From the NCBI GenBank assembly GCA_015680685.1, contig MNCI01005599.1:425331-464131 (forward strand): a DNA stretch of 38,801 nt, in the 5' to 3' direction. Origin of the DNA: Gnetum montanum (lineage: Eukaryota > Streptophyta > Gnetopsida > Gnetales > Gnetaceae). Position 1 is the first letter of the stretch; each line of letters starts with the position of its first letter. The position numbers were made by a program, and so were the translations under genes. This document shows positions 1 through 9,929 of this stretch, piece by piece. A model generated the notes under the pieces. The model was not told the origin of the DNA. It did no database searches and saw only the letters and a program-made list of their open reading frames with translations.

Positions 1-171
1 GACGGACTAGTTGTGGTATCTAGACAATTACTCGTAGATCACAGTTTGCTGTATTCCCACCTGAACTAGTATTAGCTTTTTCACATATGATTTAGTCCAA
101 AGTGAGGTGTATGATGTGTTCCTACACTAATGCTACTCCTAGGGATGATGGGAAATAATATCAACTAAGTT

Positions 172-199
172 AGGGGAGAGAGAGGGAGAGAGAGAGAGA
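172..199. repeat. GA microsatellite
   Basis: Short (GA)n run with GGGA interruptions inside the E LTR. The solo LTR at 14847 has only 'ttctctcaaccc' at the matching place, so the run expanded in E. Confidence 0.8.
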
Positions 200-393
200 C
201 ATTCTAAACTAGCCTAAGTATGATGAGCATTCGTTCCTTAATCATCCATACACATCTTGGACCTTGTGCATGACTACCACTGGGATTACCAAGCGCATGG
301 CCTAGGTACACTACTGGGTTACCAAGTAGTCACACTTAAATGCTTGTTATTAAGTCGTACTCATTCCGCATTACTAGGATATAAGGGTAGAGA

Positions 394-398
394 GATAT
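394..398. repeat. Target-site duplication GATAT, left copy (element A)
   Basis: GATAT directly precedes the TG of the A 5' LTR. The identical GATAT at 7490-7494 follows the CA of the A 3' LTR. Five bases is the usual duplication for Ty3/gypsy integrases. Confidence 0.92.
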
Positions 399-1186
399 TG
401 ATGGGATGTGATATCACGGCGGACGCGATATCATGATATAGCAGTGTGCCATCAAATCTATAAATAAGAGGTGACTCTCCCTTGTTTCTCATTCTAGGCC
501 TAGACCGTATCAAAACTCTGGCAGTTTTACCTCTCTAGAGATAGAATAATTTCCATGTGCCCGTAGTAGGAGCTCCAAAGTGAACGGATCTTTATTCGAG
601 CAAATATTGTACCTGAACACATGTTTGTGTACAGAAATAAAGATGAACTTCTTGGATAAACCTTGCAGTACATGGAATAGGCTAAATAGGATTTTATTTA
701 CTGTTATTTATTGTTTATTGTTTAAATACTTTATTAGTAATTAAATCTCTCTCAACCCTTCTCCCGTAGTTAAGTGCATTTAGTACGACCACTTCGAGCA
801 CGTGCGTTACGCTTGGTGATCCCAACAACGATTAGTGTTTGGTAACCAAGGTTGCATCAGTTCAGGGTGTGAACGGTAAGTGGGAATGGATACTAATGCT
901 AGGTTGATTAAGGCTTAGTTAGTTGGTTAAAGTTAGTTAATTAGTCTCTTCACTCTTCACCTCGTTAGCATAGGAGATAAAACAGAAAAGACATAAAAAT
1001 CATATACCTCAGACTTACTTAACAATACAACCGTGACAAATACAAGTAAGTCTGGGAAGACAACGGATAATTAACCTTAAGTGTTTCATAAGGCGTGTAG
1101 GCACTTAGTCTACAGAGTTTGACCGAATTGCGCGTGCTATGCTTGTATTTGTATGGTTGAGTGTAGGGGTACCTCGCCACTCATCA
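399..1186 (+). repeat. Element A 5' LTR
   Basis: Begins TGATGGGA and ends CACTCATCA. It matches 6647-7489 along its length. It is about 55 bp shorter than the 3' LTR, mainly because it has three rather than six GATATC-type units in U3 (408-442). An AATAAA at 636-641 lies at a position shared by all LTR copies and may be the polyadenylation signal. Confidence 0.95.
459..466 (+). promoter_or_regulatory. TATA box of A 5' LTR
   Basis: TATAAATA, followed by an AAGAGG that is conserved in several LTR subtypes. The same box is at 6763-6770 (A 3' LTR), 14889-14896 (solo LTR), 32394-32401 (D) and, on the minus strand, 17283-17290 and 26258-26265 (B). It lies just downstream of the U3 palindrome cluster, as expected for the retroelement promoter. 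Confidence 0.75.
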
Positions 1187-1187
1187 T

Positions 1188-1205
1188 TGGCACCATTGCC
1201 AGGGA
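1188..1205 (+). other. Element A primer-binding site, tRNA-Asp type
   Basis: TGGCACCATTGCCAGGGA begins one base after the LTR. It matches the plant tRNA-Asp 3' end complement (TGGCGCCGTTGCCGGGGA) except for three G-to-A changes. The first two of these are at CpG. tRNA-Asp priming is typical of Athila-group elements. Confidence 0.88.
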
Positions 1206-1329
1206 CTAAGTGTTTGTGCGCTAAGTAGAACATAGGAAATCACTCACATCGTTGGGAGCTTAACGAACCCTTAGGGTTAATTAAACAAAAAATTATATAA
1301 CAATTAATCAGCACACTGAATAAGACATA

Positions 1330-3330
1330 ATGTCTTCTTCTTCTTCTCATAAGAGCAATTCACCACCTAGGGATCATACAAGAAACAGTCGACAGTCTAA
1401 AACACATAACCAAAATCTGCCAGTTCCTCAACAATACCGAGTGGTATATACTCATCCCGATGAGTATATACCTGATTTTACCTTTATCTCCATCAGGATG
1501 AACAACTGCATTGGAGAGGCTTGCAAGGTAACATAGTGTTACCTCCAGATTAGGCAGTCCCTAACATGCTTCTCTGTGCTCTTGCACAAATAGGCACGAT
1601 GGAATTATATGCTGAATATGTTGCAAAAAATTATGACATAAGGGATTACCATCCCACAAGAGCTCAACTTCTAAGGGACTCAAGGCAGGAGAGCCACCAT
1701 ACATTGTTGAAGGGCAAAGGGTTCCCGCACGTCCTAAGTGAAATTGGAGATGGTGAACCACTCATAACGGGTTCTCTATCAAATGATGTTCCCCCTCTTA
1801 ACGATAGTGAGGAGGTGGGGTATCAGAACCTGCACTCTATGATACACAACCCTGGTTCTGATCCCTGTGAATGACAACTGTTCACTGAGGGAACAAAGAC
1901 ACATGACAAGGACGGGCATTTTGATCGTCATCACGATCGGGGCCGTAGCCACAGAAGAGAAGGTAAGAAACATCATCATGGCAATGGTTCTCCCTCTTCC
2001 TCCCCTTCATCACACCATTCACCCTCTCCTTCCACATTTGGGCATAGTCATAAAGAGCATAACGATGAGGATAAGGGTAAGCGAATTGAGAGACCTCGAC
2101 AAGAGAGAGGACGAGGGTAGTCTAGAGAGTCTAGCCATGAAAGAAGGAAAAGTAGGGAACAATGTAGGCATCATAGACATCATGAAAGAGATGATCATGA
2201 TGAACCCCTACTTGCCACCCGAAGTATGCTAGACATCATGGAGGCAATGAGAATATCAACAAGGCATCAAAAAGATAGTCGGATCAAAAGACTTGACATG
2301 GACAACATCCCATGCTTCAAATGGGGATATAACACTGATTTGCAAAATCATTTATAGGCATTCCACGATGCTTGCACCTTGCAAAACATAGAAAATGAGT
2401 GGTAGAAACTAAAGTTGTTTCCTAAGACACTCATAAAGGAAGCAAAGAGTTGGTATCGGTCTTTAGAGCTGGAAACCATTAGGAGATGGAGTACGATGTT
2501 AGAATTGTTTAATGATAAATATCAAACGTACTCCAGAGTGTCCAACTTGGGTAAGAAGATCCAAGGATGGAAACAGGGTAATCATGAATCCTTGGATGCT
2601 GCCATGGGCTGCTACTATGCATTGCTACATCGTTGCCCGGGCCATGGTTATGCACAACGGGATCAACTCTGCCATCTCGTAGATGGGCTAAGGTATGAAA
2701 CTAGGAGAACCCTTGGGACTTATGCCCAAGGGAGATTATCAGAACTTAGATCCCATGAAGTTCATAGATTGTTGGAGCAAGTAGCTAAAGAAGAAGAGGA
2801 GCTATGGAAAAGAGAAAGCACGGAAGAATATAACCGCGATCCTTCCCTTCGAAAGAGGGAAGTGAGATTTTGCGATGAATAGGATGAGTCACACTCGAAG
2901 AGTTGGTGAATAGAAAAACCTTTACACTTTAGAAGTTAACAACGGAAGTGGTGGCTAAGGTAGATCAGATACAGGACTTCTTAGAAAGTAGACTTGAACT
3001 TGTCCTGAAAATCGTAGAGGAGTCTAAGGAGGAACAAAGTAGTGACAATGGTAAGAAAAAGTGAAGAGATTCAGGCAATGCACTTGACAAGGGTAAGGGA
3101 AAAATGAATATCTCTGATGAGGTTGTGGATTCGGACATAGACGATGACGGTGGATGTGAGATCTACCAATATGACCATCTTAAGGGATGTTGCCTAATCA
3201 TATCACATCTACAAGAGTCTGGGGTGTATGCACTCAACCTGAGACTTAATAGATGGTAGGCACCTTGAAGGTTACCTTATCCCCAAGGTAACCCAAGGTA
3301 GTTCCACCAATCGTTAACGTACTATCCCAG
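1330..3330 (+). pseudogene. gag: Element A gag, degenerate
   Basis: Gag is the structural protein that packages element RNA. The start at 1330 (MSSSSSHKSN) opens a 68-codon piece whose end (VYTHPDEYIPDFTF) is conserved in B and C. Further pieces lie in other frames, including an acidic/basic low-complexity part near 1870-2230. The best block is 2415-2882 (155 codons), with the retrotransposon-gag pattern FPKTLIKEAKSWYRSL, then ESLDAA, CPGHGYAQRDQL and VDGLRYETRR. The zinc knuckle near 3155-3195 is damaged: C-x2-Y instead of C-x2-C, compared with B and C. Several frameshifts and stops make it non-functional as it stands. Confidence 0.85.
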
Positions 3331-3670
3331 TGGAACTCCGCCACAACCTATTGGACAACATTAGTAGTGGCAACACCCACAATCATGGGGGATGCCACCG
3401 CCTAGGCAATAATACCCTTACTGACAACCTGATCCTTATGGCTATTACATGCAGTAACCAGTTTCTCCAAGTGACTCTATGGATCACACAACCCCAGAAT
3501 GTCACTACCAAGTTTGGGAGTACTTTAGAAGGACTCCTTCTCCTCCGGGAGATGCTCCACATCCATACCATCCTGCAAATCCAACTGCCACTCTTTCGTC
3601 GGTATTTCCCATACCACCTGCTCCAATAATGCAAGGGGAACTCCCCACTCAATAGCAGCAATGTAATGCT

Positions 3671-4414
3671 ATGAGAGTTGTAAACCTTCAACCTACTACT
3701 GGTTCTGACAACCGCAAGAAGAGAAGACCTTTTTTCAGAACCAAAAGCCCAGACAAGCTTTCACAATTACAAGCGGTTGAGTCTGTTGATGCTCCTCCAA
3801 CATATAAGGCTTTGGAGCTCCGTTCAAACCAATACCAGAGCTCAACGCATATGGTTATGTTAACACACACCATAACCGACTGGATCAAGGTAGGCCACTT
3901 TCCTAGGAAACTCTCTAACCTTGGAAGTCCCTTAATCTACCTCCAAGTCATTGGGAATGAACCTCATAAGGCTCTTCTTGACTCAGGCTCCAGAGTCAAC
4001 TTAATCTCACAAGAATTGTATAGAACCTGGAACCTGCCTCCACTCAAGAAGAGCAATATTTGCTTAGAGCTGGCTGACCAGTCCATCACTGTTCCTTTGG
4101 GACAGGTGGAGGACATTGTTACCACTGTGTGTGGTTGGTCCTACCCAGCTGATTTCCTGGTGATAGAAGTTAACAACAACGAAGGGGACTTCCCAATTAT
4201 AATGGGAAGGGCATGGCTAAGCACAATAGATGCATGCCTAGGAATCTACAATCTTTCCATGGAAATATCTAAGGTAAACATTTATGGAAAGATCGAGAAG
4301 AAGAAAGTTCCATGCATCACATACAGTGACTCAGAGGGTGATGACATGCAAGAATCATGGGTGATGCGAAATTTAACATCTTCTACATGCAACCGATGTG
4401 CCCTAGAAACTTAG
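3671..4414 (+). pseudogene. Element A aspartic protease ORF (247 codons)
   Basis: Open for 247 codons, the longest ORF of element A. The active-site motif is LLDSGSRVNLI with the catalytic Asp near residue 103. FPIIMGRAWL near residues 174-184 corresponds to the second conserved protease motif. The first 70 residues look like a gag-pro linker. The protease would cleave the Gag-Pol polyprotein in the particle. In this family it is part of a polyprotein, so the ATG at 3671 need not be a true start. The ORF stops just after the conserved tail KKVPCITYSDSEGD, also present in B and C. It is the only catalytic domain left in A and its active site looks intact. Confidence 0.85.
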
Positions 4415-4700
4415 ATACAAAGGTGCCTGTATGTAGCAACCATACAACAAGAGAACACCTAGTGGTTGATAGCTGATCAAGGAAGCAGACGACCAACATG
4501 CATGGAACGAACTGGAGAAATAACTCATGCCAACAACGAAGGCATAGATACATTGGAGTATGAGCGTCACCAACTTCCACCCCTTAACCTGAAAACATTA
4601 ATCAGGAGAAGTTGGACACTTTTAAGAAATTCAAATAGCTGCTCATTATTTTGGATCTCTTCCTTTCCATTTAGTCATGGGGGAGATGGCCACCTATGCT
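4415..4700 (+). pseudogene. Element A pol remnant: pre-RT fused directly to end of pol
   Basis: After the protease the sequence follows B and C through the pre-RT linker (QRCLYVA, then WLIAD, then CMER). Near 4630-4648 it jumps straight to the extreme end of pol (SLFWISSFPFSHGGDGH). In B more than 2.5 kb of RT, RNase H and integrase lies between these points. The join is a single deletion with good flank alignment on both sides. No RT or integrase motif exists anywhere in element A. Confidence 0.82.
4671..4687 (+). other. PPT-like box 1 of element A
   Basis: TTAGTCATGGGGGAGAT at the end of pol. It is nearly the same as the sequence in front of the 3' LTR. Equivalent boxes lie at the end of pol in C (31980-31996), D (33456-33472) and B (minus, 19351-19367). 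Confidence 0.6.
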
Positions 4701-4736
4701 GATCATTCAGGGCCCTCAGTTCTTTTTAGTTTTTAT

Positions 4737-4834
4737 TTTACACATTTTGTTTTACATGTTTTTGTTTTACACGTTTTTGTTTTACACATTTTTGTTTTAC
4801 ACATTTTTTATTTTACACATTTTTGTTTTACAAA
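4737..4834 (+). repeat. AT-rich minisatellite in element A spacer
   Basis: Five to six imperfect copies of TTTTGTTTTACACATTT. Shorter T-rich remnants of the same motif occur after pol in C (32038-32100) and D (33510-33560). Confidence 0.8.
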
Positions 4835-4890
4835 TTTCTTTAACTTTTCTTGTTTTTGTTTTATAACATTGTTATACTTTTTCATTTTTT

Positions 4891-4910
4891 GTGTATGTGT
4901 GTGTGTGTGT
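4891..4910 (+). repeat. GT microsatellite
   Basis: (GT)n run with one AT interruption, in the spacer after pol of element A. Confidence 0.8.
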
Positions 4911-6090
4911 TTTACCATCTTGTAAGTTTGTCATCTAATAAGTGTTCTTCATGATAGTATGAACTATTTTTTTATATTGATTGCTAATGTTTGGTTTTTA
5001 CCTTTAAGTTACGATGTTGATACTAAGGTATGGTTTTTTTGATATGACAAGCAATGAGTCCACTTCATCCATTCATCCACAAGTTTCTATGGTCTCTCTC
5101 GGCTTGGAAATGTATAGTCCCTTTCTAAATAAGAACTATAACGAATCGGTGACTGGGTATTTCTCAAAGTAAGGAAGGACTAAAGGATTGAAAAGGCTGT
5201 GACTTTAAGGGAACTTGATGCTTTTGTGTTGGCCATTCTCTTGGGTGCTTGGATGTTTTCTTCTTGAGTTTTCTTACCATTTCGACGTTACCGAATTATC
5301 GGGAAGCTGAGCAAATAAAAATAACAAAGTCTTTGCATGGTGTGGTTCTCACGCATAAATATATAAAAAAATGGAAAAACAAAGAAAAACAAAAAAAAGA
5401 GAAAAAGTGAGAATTCAAAGCATACCCCTGAGACGAAATAATCATTTAGGCTACAAGCACTGGTTATGGAACTAAAATAAAAGTGTTCCCTCTAACTAAG
5501 GCCCTTCTAGCTTCCCATTCTCTCCTCCTTCGTTTCGTTGGAATGGTGGTGGCTCTTGGGTGAAGGCATTCTTGTCACTTCAAGTGGATGGTTTAGCCGA
5601 ATGCATTAATGCGAAGTCACTAGATGTGGTTTGTTTGAGGTCAGACTTGGAATGGGATCTGCTAAGTCACTGTACACCACCTTGTTCTTGGGATTCCATT
5701 CCATTCTCTTTCTCCATCCTTCTCTCCATTGTTCACCTCATTGTTGGTTGTATCATTAGTGTATATTTTAGTTGACGCATTGTTTTCTTTTTGGTAAATT
5801 CTTGTGGTTAAGACTTTAACTCTTGTTCCAAATGACATTCTCAGAGCCTACGGACTCTTTGAATGTGGGTTTGTCAGGGCATTAAGGGCATGAGCTTGCT
5901 TTGGAGAGGACCCACTGACATTCCTATTTGGTGCATCAGTTGAATTCTTTCCCTTAACATTTTTGCAATCCATTTTATTTTGTTCATTTCCATCTTGACA
6001 TCCATTTCACCGATGTTATAGTTGTCTCTTTTTCTCCATCTTCCTTGTTCCTTTTCTTTTCCTCCATTCTATTGCTACCGGAGGTTCGCT

Positions 6091-6105
6091 CTTAGTCATG
6101 GGGGT
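6091..6105 (+). other. PPT-like box 2 of element A
   Basis: CTTAGTCATGGGGGT in mid-spacer. The same box stands in the same relative place in D (35154-35168) and B (minus, 17973-17988, one base changed). Confidence 0.6.
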
Positions 6106-6224
6106 CCAGACCCAAATTTTTTCAACTTTCTCCTAACCCCTACACCTTCGGTAACCACTATTATATCTCCAGACCCGTATCAGCCATATCACAACTTAGC
6201 CAATGGACCTTTCACCGAAGCAAG

Positions 6225-6284
6225 GTATCAATTGCATTATGATTCATTTACCCTTGTTAATATAAGACTGTGTTGTGTGTGCAG
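6225..6284 (+). other. Putative 60-bp intron before the 3' accessory ORF of A
   Basis: AAG/GTATCA at the left and a T/G-rich tract ending GTGTGCAG/ATGG at the right. The matching places in B (65 bp, minus strand 17786-17850) and D (63 bp, 35340-35402) keep the GT, the AG and the adjoining ATGG, while D's intervening sequence has diverged. This is inferred from sequence only; there is no transcript evidence. Confidence 0.4.
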
Positions 6285-6480
6285 ATGGCAATCATACAAC
6301 AATGGATTGGATCTGGAGGGAACACTTGGAATGGAGCGATGCTGAAGCAGCTATGCAAGGAGTAAGATCGATGGTGTGCTTATCGATAGACAACAAAAGG
6401 CACAATCTTAACGTTGGCAGCAGCAAAACTTCTCTCTCTCTTTCTCTTTCTCAGCTGTCAAATAAGGCCTGATGTCAAAT
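6285..6480 (+). pseudogene. Short remnant of the 3' accessory ORF of element A
   Basis: Starts ATGG directly after the putative splice acceptor. The first 26 codons are open (MAIIQQWIGSGG...), then stops appear. B has a related short stretch at 17590-17786 on the minus strand. The large domains seen in D and E are absent, so A and B either lost most of this ORF or never had it. No function can be assigned. Confidence 0.35.
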
Positions 6481-6631
6481 GTATAAGGTGTTCACTCTTG
6501 TTGTCATGAACACCAATTTTGTCTTGTCTTGTAATGATGATCCGTTCACATGTCATCCCATTAGTTCCATTCAGTCAATAATCCCATACCTTTCCAATAT
6601 TTTGTAAGGAACTCGAGGATGAGTTTTTATT

Positions 6632-6646
6632 CAATCATGGGGGTAT
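6632..6646 (+). other. Element A polypurine tract
   Basis: TCAATCATGGGGGTA directly before the TGATGGGA of the 3' LTR. The purine core ATGGGGG is short, but it is conserved in D (38484-38497), B (minus, from 17401) and E (minus, from 7878). Confidence 0.8.
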
Positions 6647-7489
6647 GATGGGAAGCGATATCACGTCTGCGATATCGCATCCGCCACGATATTGCATCCC
6701 CCATGATATCGCGTACGTGATATCGCATCTTCCCCTGCAATATCGCAGTGCATCATCAAATCTATAAATAAGAGGTGGCTCTCCCTTGTTTCTCATTCTA
6801 GGCCTAGACCGTAGCAAAACTTTGGCAGTTTTACCTCTCCATAGATAGAATAATTTCCATGTGCCCACAGTAGGAGCTCCAAAGTGAACAGATCTTTATT
6901 CGAGCAAATATTGTACTTGAACACATGTTTGTGTATGGAAATAAAGACGAACTTCTTGGATAAACCTTGCAGTGCATGGAATAGGCTAAATAGGATTTTA
7001 TTTACTGTTATTTATTGTTTATCATTTAAATGATTTATTAGTAATTAAATCTCTCTCAACCCTTCTCCCGTAGTTAAGTGCATTCAGTACGACGCTTCGA
7101 GCACATGCGTTATGCTTGGTGATCCCAGCAACGATTAGCATTTGGTAACCAAGTTTGCATTGGTTCAAGGTGTGACCGGTAGGTGGGAATGGATACTGAT
7201 GCTAGGTTAATTAAGGCTTAGTTAGTTAGTTAAAGTTAGTTAATTAGTCTCTTCACTCTTCACCTTGTCAGCATAGGAGATAAAACAGAAAAGACATAAA
7301 AATCATATACCTCAGACTTACTTAACCATACAATCGTGACAAATACAAGTAAGTTTGGGAAGACAACGGATGATTAACCTTAAGTGTTCCAAAAGGCGTG
7401 TAGGCACTTAGTCTGCAGAGTTCAACCAGATCGTGTGTGCTACGCTCATATTCGTATGGTTGAGTGTAGGGGTACCTTGCCACTCATCA
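6647..7489 (+). repeat. Element A 3' LTR
   Basis: Begins TGATGGGA, ends CACTCATCA and is followed by the GATAT duplication (7490-7494). U3 holds six GATATC-type units between 6656 and 6746, followed by the TATA box at 6763-6770. Confidence 0.95.
6656..6746 (+). promoter_or_regulatory. U3 cluster of GCGATATCGC-like palindromes
   Basis: Six 10-bp units centred on GATATC or close variants at 6656, 6669, 6686, 6703, 6717 and 6737. They lie just upstream of the TATA box. E has about five such units, B about four and the A 5' LTR three. The position and palindromic form suggest binding sites for a dimeric transcription factor; the factor is unknown. Confidence 0.6.
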
Positions 7490-7494
7490 GATAT
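7490..7494. repeat. Target-site duplication GATAT, right copy (element A)
   Basis: Identical to 394-398. Beyond it the interrupted LTR of element E resumes. Confidence 0.92.
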
Positions 7495-7877
7495 TAACTA
7501 AGAAAGCAATAAATAATAATAACAATTAAATAATTAAGCTAAGTGGATGCTGCAATGATGAAGTAATCTCGATCTTTCTTGCCATTCATGTGCATGTCCA
7601 AGTACGTCACACTCGAATAAGGATGCTGTACAATTACAATCATCACACTGCAAGCATGCACTGGGAGAAAGGGTTTAGAGGAAAAACTGACAAAAAGTTC
7701 CTACCTTAATACTAAAAACTTAAAACTTCAAAACTCCCTTACCAAATCTGCTTGCGTGTTATTTATAGATGAGGAGACAGGCTACGATATTGCGTACGTG
7801 ATATCGCGTCTAGGTTGTGATATCGCATATGTAATATCATGTGTGTGATATCACGACCAACAATTCATGACTCATCA
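7495..7877 (-). mobile_element. Element E 3' LTR, U3-proximal part (minus strand)
   Basis: On the minus strand it starts TGATGAGTCATG at 7877, then has five GATATC-type units (plus-strand positions about 7786-7855) and CTATAAATAA as TATA box near 7765. The interior of element E lies to its right (7878 onward). The left part of this LTR is at 1-398, so element A inserted into it. Confidence 0.85.
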
Positions 7878-7896
7878 TACCCCCACGACTAAATGA
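7878..7896 (-). other. Element E polypurine tract
   Basis: On the minus strand TTTAGTCGTGGGGGTA immediately before the LTR. It is nearly identical to the PPT of B and D and fixes the orientation of E as minus. Confidence 0.75.
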
Positions 7897-8109
7897 AAAC
7901 TTGTCCTCGAGTTAAAGTGAGAACAAGCTCCATTGATTGCACAGTGGATAGGTATGGGATTATTGACTGACTAGAATGGACTCATGCCGCAGTATGGAAT
8001 CAGAACAAGATTGAGACACAACACGAAGAACGCAAAAGAAAATCCAATAACTACAAAATTGGGTGGAACTCATGTAGTTCCTGGTGGCGGTGGCTCCTCC
8101 ATGGGTGCC

Positions 8110-9175
8110 TTTCCCTTGTCTTGCACTCCAGGTCTTGGGATTTGATGGCATCAAAGTATGGCCTAGAGTTTCTCCTCTTCAACTCTGGGATCCTGTGTCG
8201 TCCATGCTAATGGTCCAATGTTTGATGGAGTCAGCACTCCCATGGGCATGATAGTTGCGGAAACATTTTATTTGCTTTGACATACCAAGCTGCAAACATC
8301 TGTTGTTCCTCCTTGTAGGCTCTGGCTTTATCTTTATATTCTTGAAAATTTGTGAGCTATCGAGCCAAGTCTGTTGCGACACCTTTTTGCCCCTAGTAGC
8401 TTGCTTTAACCACCTCGAGTTTAGAATTTGCAACCTCCAATTTTTGCAATGTTTTCTTGTGTTTTGCAAATTCTATTTCATATTTGACGTAGGTGGTGGC
8501 TACCTATTGCTTGAGCTTTGTTCTCAGGTGCCCTGCTGATAACATGGCAAGGTTGGCATACCGTAGGTTTACCAACTCCATGTACTCTGTAAGGTCCTGG
8601 ATCTATAGGTCTCAGCTCTTAACTTCCGCCTGGTGGGCAAATGCGTATGTGTGTCCAATATGGCCTATCAGTCAGTGTGTTGAGCATTGAGAGCGTTGAT
8701 GTGGGCGTTGGCTATATGGATATCCTTTTCGATGATTTGTTTATACATCCCCACCTGGTCCCAGAAATGCTCCTTTAGTTTCTTATGTCGTTTAGCCTCA
8801 TTCTACCACACGCTTATTTCAATGGCCATCTTTGATGGATGGCACGTACCTCGTCCATCGAGAGGGTTTGATTTTCCTTGGCTAAATAGTTCATGTCCTG
8901 GTTGACCCTAATTAGTTGTTCTCGCAACTACTGAAAATGTTCCTCGAGAACATTCTTTTGTTTCTCCATAAAGGTCAACCAAAGGTTGTTAGCAACAAGT
9001 TGTTTATTCTCCTCTTGTAAGGCTTTGAGTGTTTTGATGTGTGTATAAGTTTGCGCTTGTGCCACAGAGGCATCCCAAATAGCCTTCTCTTTATTTTCCG
9101 CCACCCTTTTATTCTCTGTCAACAATTTATTAAGTTGCTCGGTTCTAAGGCCCCATCGACACAGATCCATAATAA
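8110..9175 (-). pseudogene. Element E 3' accessory ORF: coiled-coil protein, truncated and broken
   Basis: The minus strand reads as a long Lys/Glu/Gln-rich protein homologous to the second half of the D accessory ORF. Shared blocks include ENQTLSMDEVRA (D: ENQNLSMEEVRA), HFWDQVGM (D: HYRDQVGL), LTEYMELVNLRYANLAML (D: MTEYIELANLRYENLAML) and, near the end, FPQLSCPWE (D: FPALPCPWE). Heptad-like spacing suggests coiled coil. The first 80 codons (9170-8928) are open, followed by TAG where D reads on. The N-terminal part, including the domain found in D, is missing because the element is cut at about 9175. The function is unknown; the position just upstream of the PPT matches the env-like slot of Athila elements. 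Confidence 0.7.
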
Positions 9176-9177
9176 AT

Positions 9178-9929
9178 TCTATAAATATGTCACCCTCGTC
9201 ATGTAAAGAAAGAATTTTTGAATAGCTGAGCGAAGTTCTTGTAGTTTGTTCATTTAAGGGTTAGATTATTTTCTAAGTGCTGGTAGAAAGAGTCAAAAAA
9301 TGTACATATCTTTATTCGAGCATTGATGTACCTAAGCACAATATTGTGAATGGCAATAAAGATGAGCCTTTGAATCAAACCTTACAACACTTGGAATAGA
9401 TTAATGATTTATTTTTGCATTTACCATTTTCATTAATTACAAAATTAATTAAGATAAGTAAGACTTGAATTGATTAACTAATTAAGTTAAATAGATTAAA
9501 CACATAAGTATGATTGCTTCGAGCATAACATATAGCACTTGGTAATCCTAGTAGTGCTTAATGCTTGGTAACCCAGCAGTGTTGTATGCATTCAGGATGT
9601 ATATAGAAAGTGGGATTGCATGATTATGTTAGGATAGTTAATTGTTAATTAGTAATCAAATTAGTTAAATTGGTTAATGAATAGGGTTTCAACTTGTTGT
9701 CAATTGTAGGCGAATAAAATATACAATAGCAAAAATCATGTGCCCCAATTACACTTAACCATACAACTAAGCTTCACAAGTTAGTTGGGAAGACAATGAT
9801 CATCACAATTAGATTTCACTTCTTAGAACCAGTGTACTTGGGAACTTAAGGTCTGTGGAATTTGACTAGATTGCACGTGAACACTTGTAATTCATATGGT
9901 TGGGTGTAGGGTATATTTGCCACTCATCA
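9178..9929 (+). mobile_element. LTR F: 5'-truncated LTR of the C/D subtype
   Basis: From CTATAAATATG onward it follows the C and D LTRs: CTTGTAGTTTGTTC, TCTTTATTCGAGC, then 'gtatggttgggtgtaggg' and the end CCACTCATCA at 9929. The U3 upstream of the TATA box is missing and the LTR abuts the E accessory ORF running the other way. No PBS follows (CTAGTGAGCG), so this is a solo or rearranged LTR fragment. Confidence 0.85.

Larger units (their letters stand above)
1..398 (-). mobile_element. Element E 3' LTR, distal part (minus strand), cut off by window start
   Basis: On the minus strand this stretch aligns with the middle of the other LTRs in the window. It has the paired 'ttggtaaccc' and 'ttggtaatcc' blocks and the 'acttaggctag' block also found in the solo LTR at 14847-15618. 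It joins the piece at 7495-7877 once element A and its GATAT duplication are removed. The usual LTR end (TCATCA) is not seen, so the LTR probably continues to the left of the window or has diverged. The first 170 bases show no clear match to the other copies. Confidence 0.7.
4701..6090 (+). other. Element A 3' spacer, module 1 (no gene recognised)
   Basis: About 1.4 kb without a supportable gene. It starts with a T-rich tract holding an 18-bp-unit minisatellite (4737-4834) and a GT run (4891-4910). It then matches, in patches, the spacers of B (minus, 17990-19330) and D (33488-35150): for example the 'atccattcatcca' block near 5066 and the block before box 2. Small ORFs here do not align as proteins between copies. 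Confidence 0.7.
399..7489 (+). mobile_element. Element A: Athila-like gypsy LTR retrotransposon lacking RT, RNase H and IN
   Basis: Element A is about 7.1 kb with two LTRs (788 and 843 bp), a PBS one base after the 5' LTR, a PPT directly before the 3' LTR and a perfect 5-bp target duplication. Inside are a broken gag, an almost intact protease ORF and then, without RT, RNase H or integrase, the last codons of pol and a 2-kb 3' spacer. The missing part is present in B on the other strand. Because all cis elements for reverse transcription remain, A could have moved using proteins from a relative. A deletion after insertion is the alternative. It lies inside the 3' LTR of element E. Confidence 0.93.

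Noticed and set aside
4737-4834. Regular ~18-bp repeats that could suggest a CRISPR array
   Set aside because: The units are adjacent, imperfect and AT-rich with no unique spacers, in a plant retroelement spacer. It is a minisatellite.
8255-8905. Plus-strand ORFs with hydrophobic stretches
   Set aside because: They are antisense shadows of the minus-strand coiled-coil ORF of element E.
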